Positions 22,775-32,023 of a stretch of DNA of 64,000 bases are shown here, piece after piece. Every line of letters begins with the position of its first letter. Within the stretch, counting starts at the first letter, position 1. Origin of the DNA: Xanthomonas vasicola (GTDB lineage: Bacteria > Pseudomonadota > Gammaproteobacteria > Xanthomonadales > Xanthomonadaceae); the NCBI RefSeq assembly GCF_000772705.2, contig NZ_JSBW02000059.1:91589-155588 (forward strand), in the 5' to 3' direction. The notes beneath the pieces are model-generated. The model ran no database searches and had not been told where the DNA came from. It was given only the letters and a program-made list of their open reading frames with translations. The position numbers and the translations under genes are program-made.

Positions 22775-23248
22775 ATGCACGAGTCTTTCAAACAGGGGGC
22801 GCCGGCCGAATTGTGGCAGGCGTTGGTGCGCGAGGCGGGGCAGCGGACGGCGCGTCCGCTGGACGAATCGCGCGAGCACTACTTGGTGTTCGTGTTGCTG
22901 CGCTTCCAGCGCGATGCGCATCTGCTGTCGCGTACACAGGCACTGGCATGGCTGCATGCGCAGGACCAGATCGGTAGCGTGCGCGCCGACGCATTGCGCG
23001 ATGTGGGCGACGGCTGCCTGCTGATTGCAGGCCTGTTCCCAGGCGTGGCGCAACGCCGGCGGCTGAGTGTGGATTACTTCATCGACCTGGGTAGAGGCGC
23101 TTACGCCGAAGTGGCCGATACCCGCTGCAGCGATGCAGGTCTGTTCGCGCAACTGGCCGAGAGCTATCGCGAACTAGTGCGCACACTCGCTGCACTGCGC
23201 ACCCCGCGCGATTGGCAACCGAGCGCGGGTGGCATTTTGCATGCCTGA
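22775..23248 (+). CDS. Conserved-looking protein of unknown function
   Basis: A 157-residue soluble protein preceded by a near-perfect Shine-Dalgarno (GCAGGAGGACGT). No signal peptide or membrane segment is seen. It is mostly helical, rich in Arg, Leu and Ala, with a central LRDVGDGCLLIAGLFPGVAQRRR and DYFIDLGRGAYAEVAD. I do not recognise the family. It stands alone between glmS and a secreted-protein gene on the same strand. Confidence 0.7.
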   Translation: MHESFKQGAPAELWQALVREAGQRTARPLDESREHYLVFVLLRFQRDAHLLSRTQALAWLHAQDQIGSVRADALRDVGDGCLLIAGLFPGVAQRRRLSVDYFIDLGRGAYAEVADTRCSDAGLFAQLAESYRELVRTLAALRTPRDWQPSAGGILHA

Positions 23249-23479
23249 GCAGTGAGCATCCGAGGGGCGGTCCCCACATGCGTCGGGACCGCCCCGACTG
23301 CGATGGCCGCGTTGTGCGGGCACACTATCCCTGCAGGTCGATCCGCCGGGTGCGTTGTGCCATTACCCGTCGATCAGAACCCTGCATGTTGTAGATCAGC
23401 GCGTGCAAGCGTTGGTGCATCGGTCGCGCTGCATGGGGGACATGCAGCGCGTCGCACTAATCCATAGGGACAGGGATTC

Positions 23480-24619
23480 ATGAAGACGTGTATCGCGGCG
23501 GTGCTATTGGCACTGCCTGGGCTTGCCGTTGCGCAAGACGTGCCGCTGGGCTATGCCGGTCAGGGCGGAATGACGCTGCAGGAGATCGACCCTGCCATCT
23601 ACGCGTATCACTACGACCATGGATTCGTGGGCGAAGATGCGATGGGCTGGGATCCTGCGCTGCAATTTGCCTGGTCGCGCATTGCGGCCGCCAAGGTCTG
23701 CGCACAGCAATCGCCGTCCGATGCATTGATCGGCAAGCTGGTGGAGCAGTACGGCAAGGATGCCGGGGTGCATCAGGTCAACGGCATCGGCTTCCATGAA
23801 GCGCAGATGCGTGCGGCTGGCGCGTTCTGTACGCCTGCGCGCATTACCGAAGCCACGGCAGTGGCGCCAGCGTTCGCGGCTGGTGATTTTTCGACAGCAA
23901 CGGCCTATGCCGCTGCTGCAGTTGCAGGCACTGTGTCGGTCGCTTCGACAGCCGAGCAGCCAAGTCTGCAGTCCGCTGCGGGCGCCATCGTTGCGCCATC
24001 GGCGGATTGGGCCTTGCAGCTTCCCTTACATTCCAGCATGCGAGTGGGCTCCAACGGTCTGCCCAACGGCGATGAAATGTTGCGTGTGGTGCGCCGCGGT
24101 CACACCGGAGTGGTCGTCGGCTTGCAAATCGCGACCAGCCTGTTTGCGCGCGGTGTTGCAGTGTCGACCTTCGGAAAAGACCAGCTGAAAGGCGAAAAGA
24201 TGGAAGGCCTGGGGAATCCTGGCTACCAATTGCAGCGCGATGCAGTCAACGCCCATTTGAAGACCTATTTCACCGGACATCCAGCCGCACTGCCAGTGGA
24301 CCCGTTCCCGTTGCAGGTGCTGATGTCCGACTGGCTGCTCGTCTATCAAAGCCTGGCCGATACTAAATCGCCTTATGAGCTGCGCTATGCGGTCACGATC
24401 GGTGGTGAGCGCAGTGGTTTTCTGAAGCGCAAGGCGAGCCCGATCAGCCTGGACTGTGCGCCGACACCGCGCACCGCCTCGCTGGAAGAATGGGAAGCCA
24501 ACAATTACGCCTTGGTCAAAGAAGCTGCACAAGCCTATAGCGACGAATGCGCAACGAAATTCGCCGAGCGCTTGCCGCAATGGTTTCCAGACAGAGGTGT
24601 TGTTGCAACGTCCAACTGA
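23480..24619 (+). CDS. Secreted protein of unknown function
   Basis: The 379-residue protein starts with a clear signal peptide (MKTCIAAVLLALPGLAVAQ) and so acts in the periplasm or outside. The mature part has an N-terminal region with QEIDPAIYAYHYDHGF, an alanine-rich linker (about residues 120-170) and a C-terminal region with four cysteines in total, two late in the chain (SLDCAPTP and SDECATKF). No catalytic motif is recognised. It is convergent with the T4SS effector gene and shares a two-way terminator with it. Confidence 0.75.
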   Translation: MKTCIAAVLLALPGLAVAQDVPLGYAGQGGMTLQEIDPAIYAYHYDHGFVGEDAMGWDPALQFAWSRIAAAKVCAQQSPSDALIGKLVEQYGKDAGVHQVNGIGFHEAQMRAAGAFCTPARITEATAVAPAFAAGDFSTATAYAAAAVAGTVSVASTAEQPSLQSAAGAIVAPSADWALQLPLHSSMRVGSNGLPNGDEMLRVVRRGHTGVVVGLQIATSLFARGVAVSTFGKDQLKGEKMEGLGNPGYQLQRDAVNAHLKTYFTGHPAALPVDPFPLQVLMSDWLLVYQSLADTKSPYELRYAVTIGGERSGFLKRKASPISLDCAPTPRTASLEEWEANNYALVKEAAQAYSDECATKFAERLPQWFPDRGVVATSN

Positions 24620-24694
24620 CGTCTCAGATTGGCGGACGCCCGATGTCCGTCGCCTGACGTGATCTGCAAGGATCGTGCAACACAGCGCTAAACC

Positions 24695-24738
24695 AGAAGG
24701 GGCACCGATCCATCGATCAGTGCCCCTTCTGTCTTTTC
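24695..24738. terminator. Two-way terminator between secreted-protein gene and effector gene
   Basis: AGAAGGGGCA (24695-24704) pairs perfectly with TGCCCCTTCT (24721-24730), followed by GTCTTTTC on the plus strand. It lies between converging genes and probably ends the plus-strand transcript, and perhaps the minus one. Confidence 0.75.
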
Positions 24739-24751
24739 TACCGCAGCACAA

Positions 24752-26629
24752 TCAACCGACGCTGCGCGCCTGGTTACGTTGTTGCTCGTGCTGATTCTGT
24801 GCCTGCGTTTGCGACTGCGCTTCTTGGCGCACGGCATTGCTGCTTTGCTCCAACGGGCGTTCCGCAGCGGCTGCCTTGTCGGTGTAAACCCGCTGATGCG
24901 CTGGGTCGTTTAGCTGACCCTGCACGCCGAACAGTCCATTGCCATCCTTGCTCGGCGCCACCACGTCGATGCGCTGCAAGCCGCTGACTTTAGCTTCGAA
25001 AGTCATGTGGCCGGCAGTGTTCAACAACTGCTGCCGGTTGGCGAAAGCATTCGGACCCAGCTGTTCCAGCTTGCTGACGGCTTGATTGAACAGCGGGTGA
25101 TCGGGGTTGGTTTTCTCAGAGAGCAGTGGCGTTTTTTCCGCCTGCCTCAGCGCAGCTTGCGTATCGCGGCCAACCACACCGTCGTCCTGTAGCCCATGCG
25201 CACGCTGGAACGCCTTAACAGCTTCGCTCGTCCGCTGGCCATAGGCACCGTCGGGCTTGAGCTCGTGGCCGTTAGCATCCTTGTAACCCAGTTGCTGGAG
25301 CGTCTGCTGCAATGTGCGTACGTCTGCGCCACGTGCATTTTCGCGCAGGACACCCGACGCATCAGCGGCGGCATATGCCTGGCTGGGTTTGTGCTCGGTC
25401 GCTGCGTGAGATTGCTGCTTGGTCTGGCTGCGCTCCTGCAACAAGTTGCGCGCCTCAGACAGCGGGTCGCTGGCGTAGAGCTTGACGCCCTTGGCGCGCT
25501 TGCGCTCCAGGTAGGAATCCAGCGAACTGAGTTCGACACCTTCGCCGCCGCGCGATTGGCTGATCTTGAGCTGGCCATCCTTGGGGTCACGCACCACCAT
25601 CGTGATGTGGTCGATGTCCTTGTAGCGTCCCTTGTCCCAACTCTGCGGGCCATTGTCCTCGCCGATGATCATGCCCTCTTTGAGGGTCTGCGCAGTGACG
25701 TCCTTACCTTGGATCAGTACACCAGAGCGCAGCTCGGCTTTGTGCAGCAATTCGGATGCACTGTCGAAACCAGTGCTGAACTTTTCGTCCTTGGTGAAGA
25801 TGGCCTTGCCGGCGCCCTTGTTGATCTCATCCATGGTCGCGTTCTGCATCTCGACCACCCAGCCGGAGCAATCGACCCTGCCTTTGTCTGGATCTTTTGC
25901 GCCCAGCCCGTATTTGACGTGATCGTATTTGTTGGTGAGGTCATAGGCCGCGTGAAGCGCGATACCGTGCGCTGTAGCGTTCGCCGGCTGGGCAGGTGCA
26001 GACTGCGACGGTCCTTGCTGCGTGGCCGAAATGGGCTCGATGCCTTTTTCGGGAATACGGATACGGTCCATCTTCGTATCCCAGTACTGCACAAACGTCT
26101 GCGCCATATCCTTGTCGGACATGCGCCGGAACGTTGCCGCATCCACGCCGGTCAACGACTTCAGCTCTCTCTCGCCGACATTGTTGAGAATGTTGGCGCG
26201 TGTGCTTTCCAGGCCAAAAGATCCCGTGGCAATCGCGGTCTGCAGAGAGCGGTAGCCACCGGCGCCTTGCTGATGGGCCAGGTACATATCCAGGCCATCG
26301 GGCTTCGGCTTGCCCGACAGATAAGGCCGCCCATCGCGTTCGTGCCGATTAATCAGGATCGTCCGGTTATCCAGATACAGCCGCGCTGCTGCGTCGGTGT
26401 TGACCACCGCGTCCAGCTCGCGTCCGGCAATGCCGTACTGCTGGGCGGTTGGCGGAGTGAACTGGAACAGTCCTTTTGCACCACCAGGACCGCGGCTGGC
26501 CAACTCGTCGAAGGCGCCGCCAGTCTCTACGTGGGCAAAACGCAGGAAGTCGTCACGCGGAATATTCCGCTCGGCCGCTTCGCGTTCGATGATGTCGAGC
26601 ACTTGGGCTCGTGAGTAGTTCGTCGGCAT
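24752..26629 (-). CDS. Type IV secretion antibacterial effector (peptidoglycan hydrolase with XVIPCD)
   Basis: The 625-residue protein has four parts. Residues 1-170 look like a lysozyme/transglycosylase fold (likely catalytic Glu35 in FAHVETGGAFDEL, then GAKGLFQFTPPTAQQYG). Residues about 222-390 look like a cysteine peptidase/amidase (Cys254 in GRVDCSGWVVEMQ, His341 in IDHITMVV). Residues about 426-497 are a peptidoglycan-binding repeat (VRTLQQTLQQLGY, DGAYGQRTSEAVKAFQ). Residues 508-625 are the VirD4-interacting domain of xanthomonad T4SS effectors (NPDHPLFNQAVSKLEQL, GLQRIDVVAPSKDG, LFGVQGQLNDPAHQR, Gln-rich tail). It lacks a signal peptide, as expected. It would attack the wall of rival bacteria after transfer. 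It lies just downstream of its likely immunity gene. Confidence 0.9.
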   Translation of the reverse strand: MPTNYSRAQVLDIIEREAAERNIPRDDFLRFAHVETGGAFDELASRGPGGAKGLFQFTPPTAQQYGIAGRELDAVVNTDAAARLYLDNRTILINRHERDGRPYLSGKPKPDGLDMYLAHQQGAGGYRSLQTAIATGSFGLESTRANILNNVGERELKSLTGVDAATFRRMSDKDMAQTFVQYWDTKMDRIRIPEKGIEPISATQQGPSQSAPAQPANATAHGIALHAAYDLTNKYDHVKYGLGAKDPDKGRVDCSGWVVEMQNATMDEINKGAGKAIFTKDEKFSTGFDSASELLHKAELRSGVLIQGKDVTAQTLKEGMIIGEDNGPQSWDKGRYKDIDHITMVVRDPKDGQLKISQSRGGEGVELSSLDSYLERKRAKGVKLYASDPLSEARNLLQERSQTKQQSHAATEHKPSQAYAAADASGVLRENARGADVRTLQQTLQQLGYKDANGHELKPDGAYGQRTSEAVKAFQRAHGLQDDGVVGRDTQAALRQAEKTPLLSEKTNPDHPLFNQAVSKLEQLGPNAFANRQQLLNTAGHMTFEAKVSGLQRIDVVAPSKDGNGLFGVQGQLNDPAHQRVYTDKAAAAERPLEQSSNAVRQEAQSQTQAQNQHEQQRNQARSVG

Positions 26630-26708
26630 CGCTCAAGGTCCTTGATTGAGTGCTGCAGCCACGTGGCTGCAGCGGTACGCCGCCCGAACCAATTCCTTTG
26701 GTCCTGTA

Positions 26709-27611
26709 TTAAGGGGTCGGCAAATACGATTTGTGGGCCGCATCGTAGCGATATTCAACCGTCTCGTCACCCCCGCTCGTCGGCGGATCTGCGGAAACGG
26801 TCACCCGCAGTGCAGGTAGGCCGGGCTGCTTCACGAACGCGAGCTTGCTGCTGTTCTTGAAGCAGGCAATCTTCCCAGGCGCATCCTCGTCACAATCTGC
26901 ACTGTTGTCCTGCCCCGCCGGGACATTGCCGATATAGGTCCAATGCTTGTCGTTGACGTTATCGGTGTCCTTCGGGTTGAACACCAGCGTGTCGTAAGAA
27001 AGGATGCGTACGCCCGACTGCAGGCTCCAGGTCGGCACGGCAAGGACCAGCCGGCCGTCGTCGGTGGCAAAGGTCTCCGGCTTACGTTTGGTGTCGACGG
27101 TGTTGCCTTGTTCCATGCCGCCGAATTCGCCGATGTAAGGCTCTGCGCCAAGCAGCTTCCAAGGGGTTTTGCTTCCTGGTTCACTGGTCACGAAGGTGGC
27201 ATGGGCCAAGGTCACCTTGGTGCCGGGCGCGGGAGAGTGATCGTCGCTTTCAGCGCCGAAGCGCTCGGGCGTTTCCCACGCAAAGCCGGTGTAATAGCGC
27301 GTACCGCTGAGTTCGAACTGAAAGCCGTACCAATAATTGATCCAGCTGCCATTGGCGACCTCGTAGGAGGTGGCACCATCGCCGTCCACGTTGCTGATGA
27401 AATACAGCACGCTGTCGGTCCGCGGCGGCTGCAATTGTTGGGTCGATCCCTGGGTTGCGTCCTGCATGGGAGATGCATCCTTGTCTGAAGGTTTGGGAGT
27501 GGTACTGGCCGCGGCTGCGGCAGTCTTCGGAGCTGTGGTGTCCGGTGTCGCCGGCTTGCAGGCGGCGATGGTTGCTAGCGCAAGAATCAGTGGAATCTTC
27601 CTGACGAGCAT
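26709..27611 (-). CDS. Lipoprotein, probable immunity protein for the adjacent T4SS effector
   Basis: The 300-residue protein has a lipoprotein signal peptide with lipobox TIAAC (Cys18), a 45-residue Ala/Thr/Pro/Lys linker, and a globular domain rich in aromatic residues (SWINYWYGFQFEL, RYYTGFAWETPERFG). Known xanthomonad effectors that cut peptidoglycan are paired with periplasmic or lipoprotein inhibitors encoded next to them. Here the gene precedes the effector by 79 bases on the same strand. It should protect the producer from its own or sister-cell enzyme. Two cysteines (NSADCDEDAPGKIACF) may bridge. Confidence 0.8.
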   Translation of the reverse strand: MLVRKIPLILALATIAACKPATPDTTAPKTAAAAASTTPKPSDKDASPMQDATQGSTQQLQPPRTDSVLYFISNVDGDGATSYEVANGSWINYWYGFQFELSGTRYYTGFAWETPERFGAESDDHSPAPGTKVTLAHATFVTSEPGSKTPWKLLGAEPYIGEFGGMEQGNTVDTKRKPETFATDDGRLVLAVPTWSLQSGVRILSYDTLVFNPKDTDNVNDKHWTYIGNVPAGQDNSADCDEDAPGKIACFKNSSKLAFVKQPGLPALRVTVSADPPTSGGDETVEYRYDAAHKSYLPTP

Positions 27612-27814
27612 TCGGGTGCATCCATTGCGGAGGGCGGCGAAAGTCTACTCCAGCCCGGCGATGTGTCCAGTCGTTGCGCCGGATACGGCGGTGCCCGCGC
27701 GCCTTGGTGCCGTGTGGCCTTCGGGTAGCGGACGCGTGGCCCTTTCGCCTGCGCATCCGCTGGTTTCCATGCCCATCCCTGCCAAGACGCCAGCCTGCCG
27801 CGTAAGCCGCGGAT

Positions 27815-28339
27815 TTATGCCAATGGCGTATTGGAAATGATCTCTACCCAGTAACCATCCGGGTCCTTGATGAAGGCCAGGTGCTTCATGCGGCCGTCTT
27901 CCAGACGTTTCTGGTAGGGCACGTTGAGGCTGTCGAAGCGTGCGCAGGCGGCATGGATGTCCGGCACTGAAACGCAGATGTGGCCGAAGCCGCGCGGGTC
28001 GCTGTTGCCGTCGTGGTAGACCGGCCCGTCCTGGGTTTCGGTGCCGTGATTGTGGGTAAGTTCGAGCACGCCGGGGATGCCGGCCATCCACAGGCGACGC
28101 TGCGCGTCGTCATCGGGAATAGCGGTGCCTTCCGGTAGCAGCGCGAGAAAATACAGGCTGAATTTTGCGTCGGCAAAATCGCGTACGTCAAGCAGGCGGA
28201 AGCCCAGCACGCGTGTGTAAAAATCCAGCGACTGCTTGGCATCCTTGACGCGCAGCATGGTGTGGTTGAACACGAAGCCGTGCGTTTCGGTGGGCGCGGT
28301 GGTGGCACCAGGTACGTGTTGCAGATCGTTCAAAGGCAT
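27815..28339 (-). CDS. gloA: Glyoxalase I (lactoylglutathione lyase)
   Basis: The 174-residue enzyme removes methylglyoxal by isomerising its glutathione hemithioacetal. The family block FNHTMLRVKDAKQSLDFYTR and the C-terminal HICVSVPDIHAAC and FIKDPDGYWVEII are present, with metal ligands His (FNHT), Glu (VLELTHNHGTE), His (FGHIC) and Glu (WVEI). The start MPLNDLQHV gives the usual length of eukaryote-like glyoxalase I; a longer upstream frame is not supported. It lies alone before copB on the same strand. Confidence 0.92.
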   Translation of the reverse strand: MPLNDLQHVPGATTAPTETHGFVFNHTMLRVKDAKQSLDFYTRVLGFRLLDVRDFADAKFSLYFLALLPEGTAIPDDDAQRRLWMAGIPGVLELTHNHGTETQDGPVYHDGNSDPRGFGHICVSVPDIHAACARFDSLNVPYQKRLEDGRMKHLAFIKDPDGYWVEIISNTPLA

Positions 28340-28496
28340 GGCGGTTTCCTGGGTTGAAAAGGGAGCAGCGTGCTGCGTCACTGTTGATGCTAGCGAGGGC
28401 GGGGTAGTTGGCGTGTCATGGCCTGTGGCAGCGTTTCTGATGCGTTGGCGTTGATGAGGGTGCCGAACGCAGCGGCCGCTGTACGACGCCGTTACC

Positions 28497-29543
28497 TCAG
28501 AACCACATGCGGAAACCGGCAACGAAGCGGCTGTCGCGTGCTGGCGTATCGTCTATCGCCGCACGTTGTGCGCTATCGCCGAAGCGGCGGCTATGCACCC
28601 AGCCGATGTACGGCGCGAAGCGGCGGGTGATTTCGTAGCGCAGGCGCAGGCCAAGCTCGACTTCTTCCAGGCCGCTGCCAATCCCGCGGCGGTTGTCGTC
28701 GGTGAGCGCGATGTCGGCTTCCACGCGCGGTTGCAGGATCAATCGGTTGGTCACCAGTACTTCGTATTCGCCTTCCAGCCGCAGGGCTGCGCGGCTGCCG
28801 TTGCCCACATACAACGTGGCTTCGGTTTCGAACTTGTACGGCGCCAGTCCCTGCACGCTGAAGGCCGCCCAGCTGCGATGTTCGCCTGTGCCGATGTCCT
28901 GACGCGTGCCGACGAGCAGATCCCACCACGGCGAGATCGCGTGGCCGTAGAAGGCTTCCAGCGAGGCGGATTCGGTGCGTCCGTCGTGCCGCTCGCCTTC
29001 GCTGCGCAGCCAGAGCCGGTCGATGTCGCCGCCGATCCATGCGCGTGATTCCCACGCCCGGCCGCTACCGCGATCTGTGTTGGAAGCTTCCAGCCGATCA
29101 ACCAGGACGTAGTGGTTGATGCCTGCCGAGTGCATCGCGTGCGCCTGCAATGGCGCGAATGCGGCGGCGATGTCGTCCGCGGTGGGTGTAGGGATAGGCT
29201 CGCGTGGAAGTGCGGTACTGCCTGTATTGGCCAGGTCGCCGGTGATTGCGGTGTTGGTGGGCCGCGTGTGGTCCATCTTCGAGTGATCCATCGAGGCATG
29301 ATCCATTGCCTGGTGGTTCATGGCGCCAGTCTCCATGTCATCGTGCGACATGGCGGCGTGGTCCATGCGTGCAGCCTGAGATGATGCAGGCGTCTTATGC
29401 ACGCCATCGGTCATCTGCATCGCATGGTCCTGCATCGCCTGTGGTGCGTCCTCCATCGCATCGTGCCGATGCTCCTGCGCAACCGCAGATGCACTTGCCA
29501 AACACGCGGTCGCCAACCACGCCTGCATGCGAAAGCGGCTCAT
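28497..29543 (-). CDS. copB: CopB-type outer-membrane copper protein
   Basis: The 348-residue protein has a signal peptide (ACLASASAVAQ), a Met/His-rich segment (about residues 25-100, repeats such as MDHAAMSHDDM and MDHASMDHSKMDH) that can bind copper, and a C-terminal CopB barrel beginning near YVLVDRLEASN and ending RFVAGFRMWF, with a terminal Phe typical of barrels. It overlaps the end of copA by 4 bases. No copC or copD is seen nearby, so this is the short copL-copA-copB set found on xanthomonad chromosomes. Confidence 0.92.
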   Translation of the reverse strand: MSRFRMQAWLATACLASASAVAQEHRHDAMEDAPQAMQDHAMQMTDGVHKTPASSQAARMDHAAMSHDDMETGAMNHQAMDHASMDHSKMDHTRPTNTAITGDLANTGSTALPREPIPTPTADDIAAAFAPLQAHAMHSAGINHYVLVDRLEASNTDRGSGRAWESRAWIGGDIDRLWLRSEGERHDGRTESASLEAFYGHAISPWWDLLVGTRQDIGTGEHRSWAAFSVQGLAPYKFETEATLYVGNGSRAALRLEGEYEVLVTNRLILQPRVEADIALTDDNRRGIGSGLEEVELGLRLRYEITRRFAPYIGWVHSRRFGDSAQRAAIDDTPARDSRFVAGFRMWF

Positions 29544-31354
29544 GCTTGCACCCGTACTTCGCGCATCATGCCTGCTTCCATGTGGTACAGCAGATGGCAG
29601 TGATACGCCCAGCGGCCGAGCGCGTCGGCGCGCACGCGGTAGGTGCGGCGGGCACCGGGCGGCATGTCGATGGTGTGCTTGCGCACCTGGAAATTACCGT
29701 CGGCATCTTCCAGATCGCTCCACATGCCATGCAGATGGATGGGGTGCTGCATCATGGTGTCGTTGACCAGCACGATGCGCAGTCGCTCGCCGTACTGCAG
29801 GCGCAAGGGCTTTGCGGAAGCGAAAGCAATGCCATCGAACGACCACGCGAATTTTTCCATATGCCCGGTCAGATGCAGCTCGATCTCACGGCCGGGTTCG
29901 CGCCCATCCGGGTCGTCGAACACGCTGTGCAGGTCGGCGTAGCACAGCACGCGGCGGCCGTTGCCGCGCAAGCCCACGCCGGGGTCGTCCAGGCGCGGTG
30001 CAGTGGCATTGCTGCGCATGTCGATCAACGGGTTGCCGTCTTCGCTGGCGGGGTGATGTGGTGTCTTGCTCTTGGCTTCGGCGCTCGTATGGTTATGCGA
30101 CTGCATTTCTGCCATCGGCATTGCCATCGCGTGCGCCGCATGCGGCTCGCTCTGCGGCGCACCGTTGCCATGCATCGCGTGGTCGCCATGGGCCATTCCA
30201 TCGCCATGTCCCATGTCCTGCATGGTCAGAATGGCGCGCGGATCCAGCGCAGGAATCGGCGCCTGCAATCCGTGTTGCACTGCCAGCGTGCCGCAGGCAA
30301 AGCCGGTGCGGCCCATGTCCTGCGCGAATAACGTAAACGCATCCTGGCCGAGCGGTTCGACGATCACGTCGAAGGTTTCGGCCGCGGCGATGCGCAACTC
30401 ATCCACGCTGACCGGATGCACGTACTGCCCATCGGCGGCCACCACGGTCATGCGCAAGCCGGGGATGCGGATATCGAAGTAAGTCATCGACGAGCCGTTG
30501 ATGAAACGTAGCAACAGCTTTTCGCCCGGCTTGAACAACCCGGTCCAGTTGCCGGCCGGCGTCACACCATTGAGCAGGTACGTGTAGGTATTTGCGTTGA
30601 CGTCGGAGAGGTCGGTAGGCGTCATGCGCATGCGCCCCCACATGCCGCGGTCGGCCCGCGTGGCGCGCAGGCCGTCGTTGCGCGCATCGCGTAGAAAATC
30701 GCCCACGGTACGCTGCGCGTAGTTATCGTGGCTGGGCATCTGCTTCAAACGGCGAAACAACGCGGCCGGGTCCAGATCGGTCCAGTCCGAGAGAAGCACC
30801 ACATGTTCGCGATCGTGCCGATACGGCGGCGGGGTCAGCGGGTCGATGACGATGGCGCCATACAGCCCGGCCTGCTCCTGAAACATCGAATGGCTGTGGT
30901 ACCAGTAAGTGCCAGATTGGCGCAGCGCAAAGCGGTAGTGATACTCCTGGCCCGGGGCGATGCCATCGAAACTCATGCCCGGCACGCCATCCATGTTGGC
31001 CGGCAGCAACAGGCCATGCCAATGCACCGAGGTGGGTTGGTCGGTCAGCGCGTTGCGCACGCGCACGCTCACCGTGTCGCCCTCGCGCCAGCGCAGGGTC
31101 GGTGCAGGCAAGCTCTGGTTGACGGTGATCGCGGAACGGGTGCGGCCGGTGAAGTTGACCGGCATGCGGCCGATCTGCAGGGACTGGCTGCCACCACGCA
31201 GCACTGGCGTGCTGGCTGGAGTCGCCGCGCGTGCATCGCGGCGGCACAGCCCGCCAGCAGCGGCAATGCCGCCCAGTGCCAATCCTTGCACGAAACGGCG
31301 CCGGCTCAGACCGTTGGTGCGTGAGCCATCTGAAAACAGGGGATCGAACGACAT
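29540..31354 (-). CDS. copA: CopA multicopper oxidase
   Basis: The 604-residue protein is exported folded by the Tat path (RRRFVQGLALGGIAAAGG). The three cupredoxin domains carry the copper ligands HWHGLLLP, WYHSHSMFQEQ, HPIHLHGMW and YHCHLLYHMEAGMM. A Met/His-rich insert (MQDMGHGDGMAHGDHAMHGN) before the last domain is typical of copper-resistance CopA and binds extra copper. It should oxidise Cu(I) in the periplasm. The start MSFDPLFSDG places the twin arginines near residue 18. It lies between copL and copB. Confidence 0.95.
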   Translation of the reverse strand: MSFDPLFSDGSRTNGLSRRRFVQGLALGGIAAAGGLCRRDARAATPASTPVLRGGSQSLQIGRMPVNFTGRTRSAITVNQSLPAPTLRWREGDTVSVRVRNALTDQPTSVHWHGLLLPANMDGVPGMSFDGIAPGQEYHYRFALRQSGTYWYHSHSMFQEQAGLYGAIVIDPLTPPPYRHDREHVVLLSDWTDLDPAALFRRLKQMPSHDNYAQRTVGDFLRDARNDGLRATRADRGMWGRMRMTPTDLSDVNANTYTYLLNGVTPAGNWTGLFKPGEKLLLRFINGSSMTYFDIRIPGLRMTVVAADGQYVHPVSVDELRIAAAETFDVIVEPLGQDAFTLFAQDMGRTGFACGTLAVQHGLQAPIPALDPRAILTMQDMGHGDGMAHGDHAMHGNGAPQSEPHAAHAMAMPMAEMQSHNHTSAEAKSKTPHHPASEDGNPLIDMRSNATAPRLDDPGVGLRGNGRRVLCYADLHSVFDDPDGREPGREIELHLTGHMEKFAWSFDGIAFASAKPLRLQYGERLRIVLVNDTMMQHPIHLHGMWSDLEDADGNFQVRKHTIDMPPGARRTYRVRADALGRWAYHCHLLYHMEAGMMREVRVQA

Positions 31355-31467
31355 GACATCTCCGGCGCGCTCCGTCGGCAAGACGGGCGCATCGCATAGC
31401 TGAGAGAACCCGCGCAACCGCAACACGCGCGTGGGGCCGATGACGGCCAAGGCAAGGCCGTCAGCGC

Positions 31468-31923
31468 TCAGGCGATGGGAGGTCGCACCGGTTGGTCGGG
31501 CAGCGGGCTGCTGCGCCCTTCGGCCAGGGTGGCCGGTACTGCCAGGTGGCCGAGCTGGCCCACGGGCACCGCAGGCAAGGTCAGCAAGGCGAGGCTGCAG
31601 TGCTGCAGGCAATCACAGCTGCCCAGCTTGCAGCAGTCATGCGCGTGCGCAAGCGTGGCCTTGTCGGGCAACTGCGCTGTGGCGGGCGGCGGCATGGCGT
31701 CATGGCACGGCATGGCGTCCGGCATCGCCTGATGAACCATCGATGCGGTACTCGCCATCGCAGCAGCGGGCATCGCATCCGACGCCATCGCCGGCATCGC
31801 CATGCCCACCGACGCCCACGCGCCGGTGGCCGTATTGGCAACCAGACACAGGCACAGCAGCAAGCGGAGCAGGCGATACAGCACGGGTGATCGGGCAGTG
31901 GACAGGTACGACGAGCATAGCAT
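31468..31923 (-). CDS. copL: CopL-like copper-responsive leader protein
   Basis: The 151-residue protein starts MLCSSYLSTARS, has an export signal (RLLRLLLCLCLVANTATGAWA), then a Met/Ala/His/Cys-rich segment with HDCCKLGSCDCLQHC, likely to bind copper. In Xanthomonas a gene of this type upstream of copAB is needed for copper-induced expression. Sequence conservation is low, so the name rests on position 113 bases before copA and on composition. Confidence 0.75.
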   Translation of the reverse strand: MLCSSYLSTARSPVLYRLLRLLLCLCLVANTATGAWASVGMAMPAMASDAMPAAAMASTASMVHQAMPDAMPCHDAMPPPATAQLPDKATLAHAHDCCKLGSCDCLQHCSLALLTLPAVPVGQLGHLAVPATLAEGRSSPLPDQPVRPPIA

Positions 31924-32023
31924 CGGCCCCCAGCTGTCCGCCCGATGACCCAGCTGGCGTGGGCGCGTAGGCGCGCGGGCGAGGGCGGTAGAATTGCGGC
32001 CACTTTCGCAGCCAAGTCCTGCC

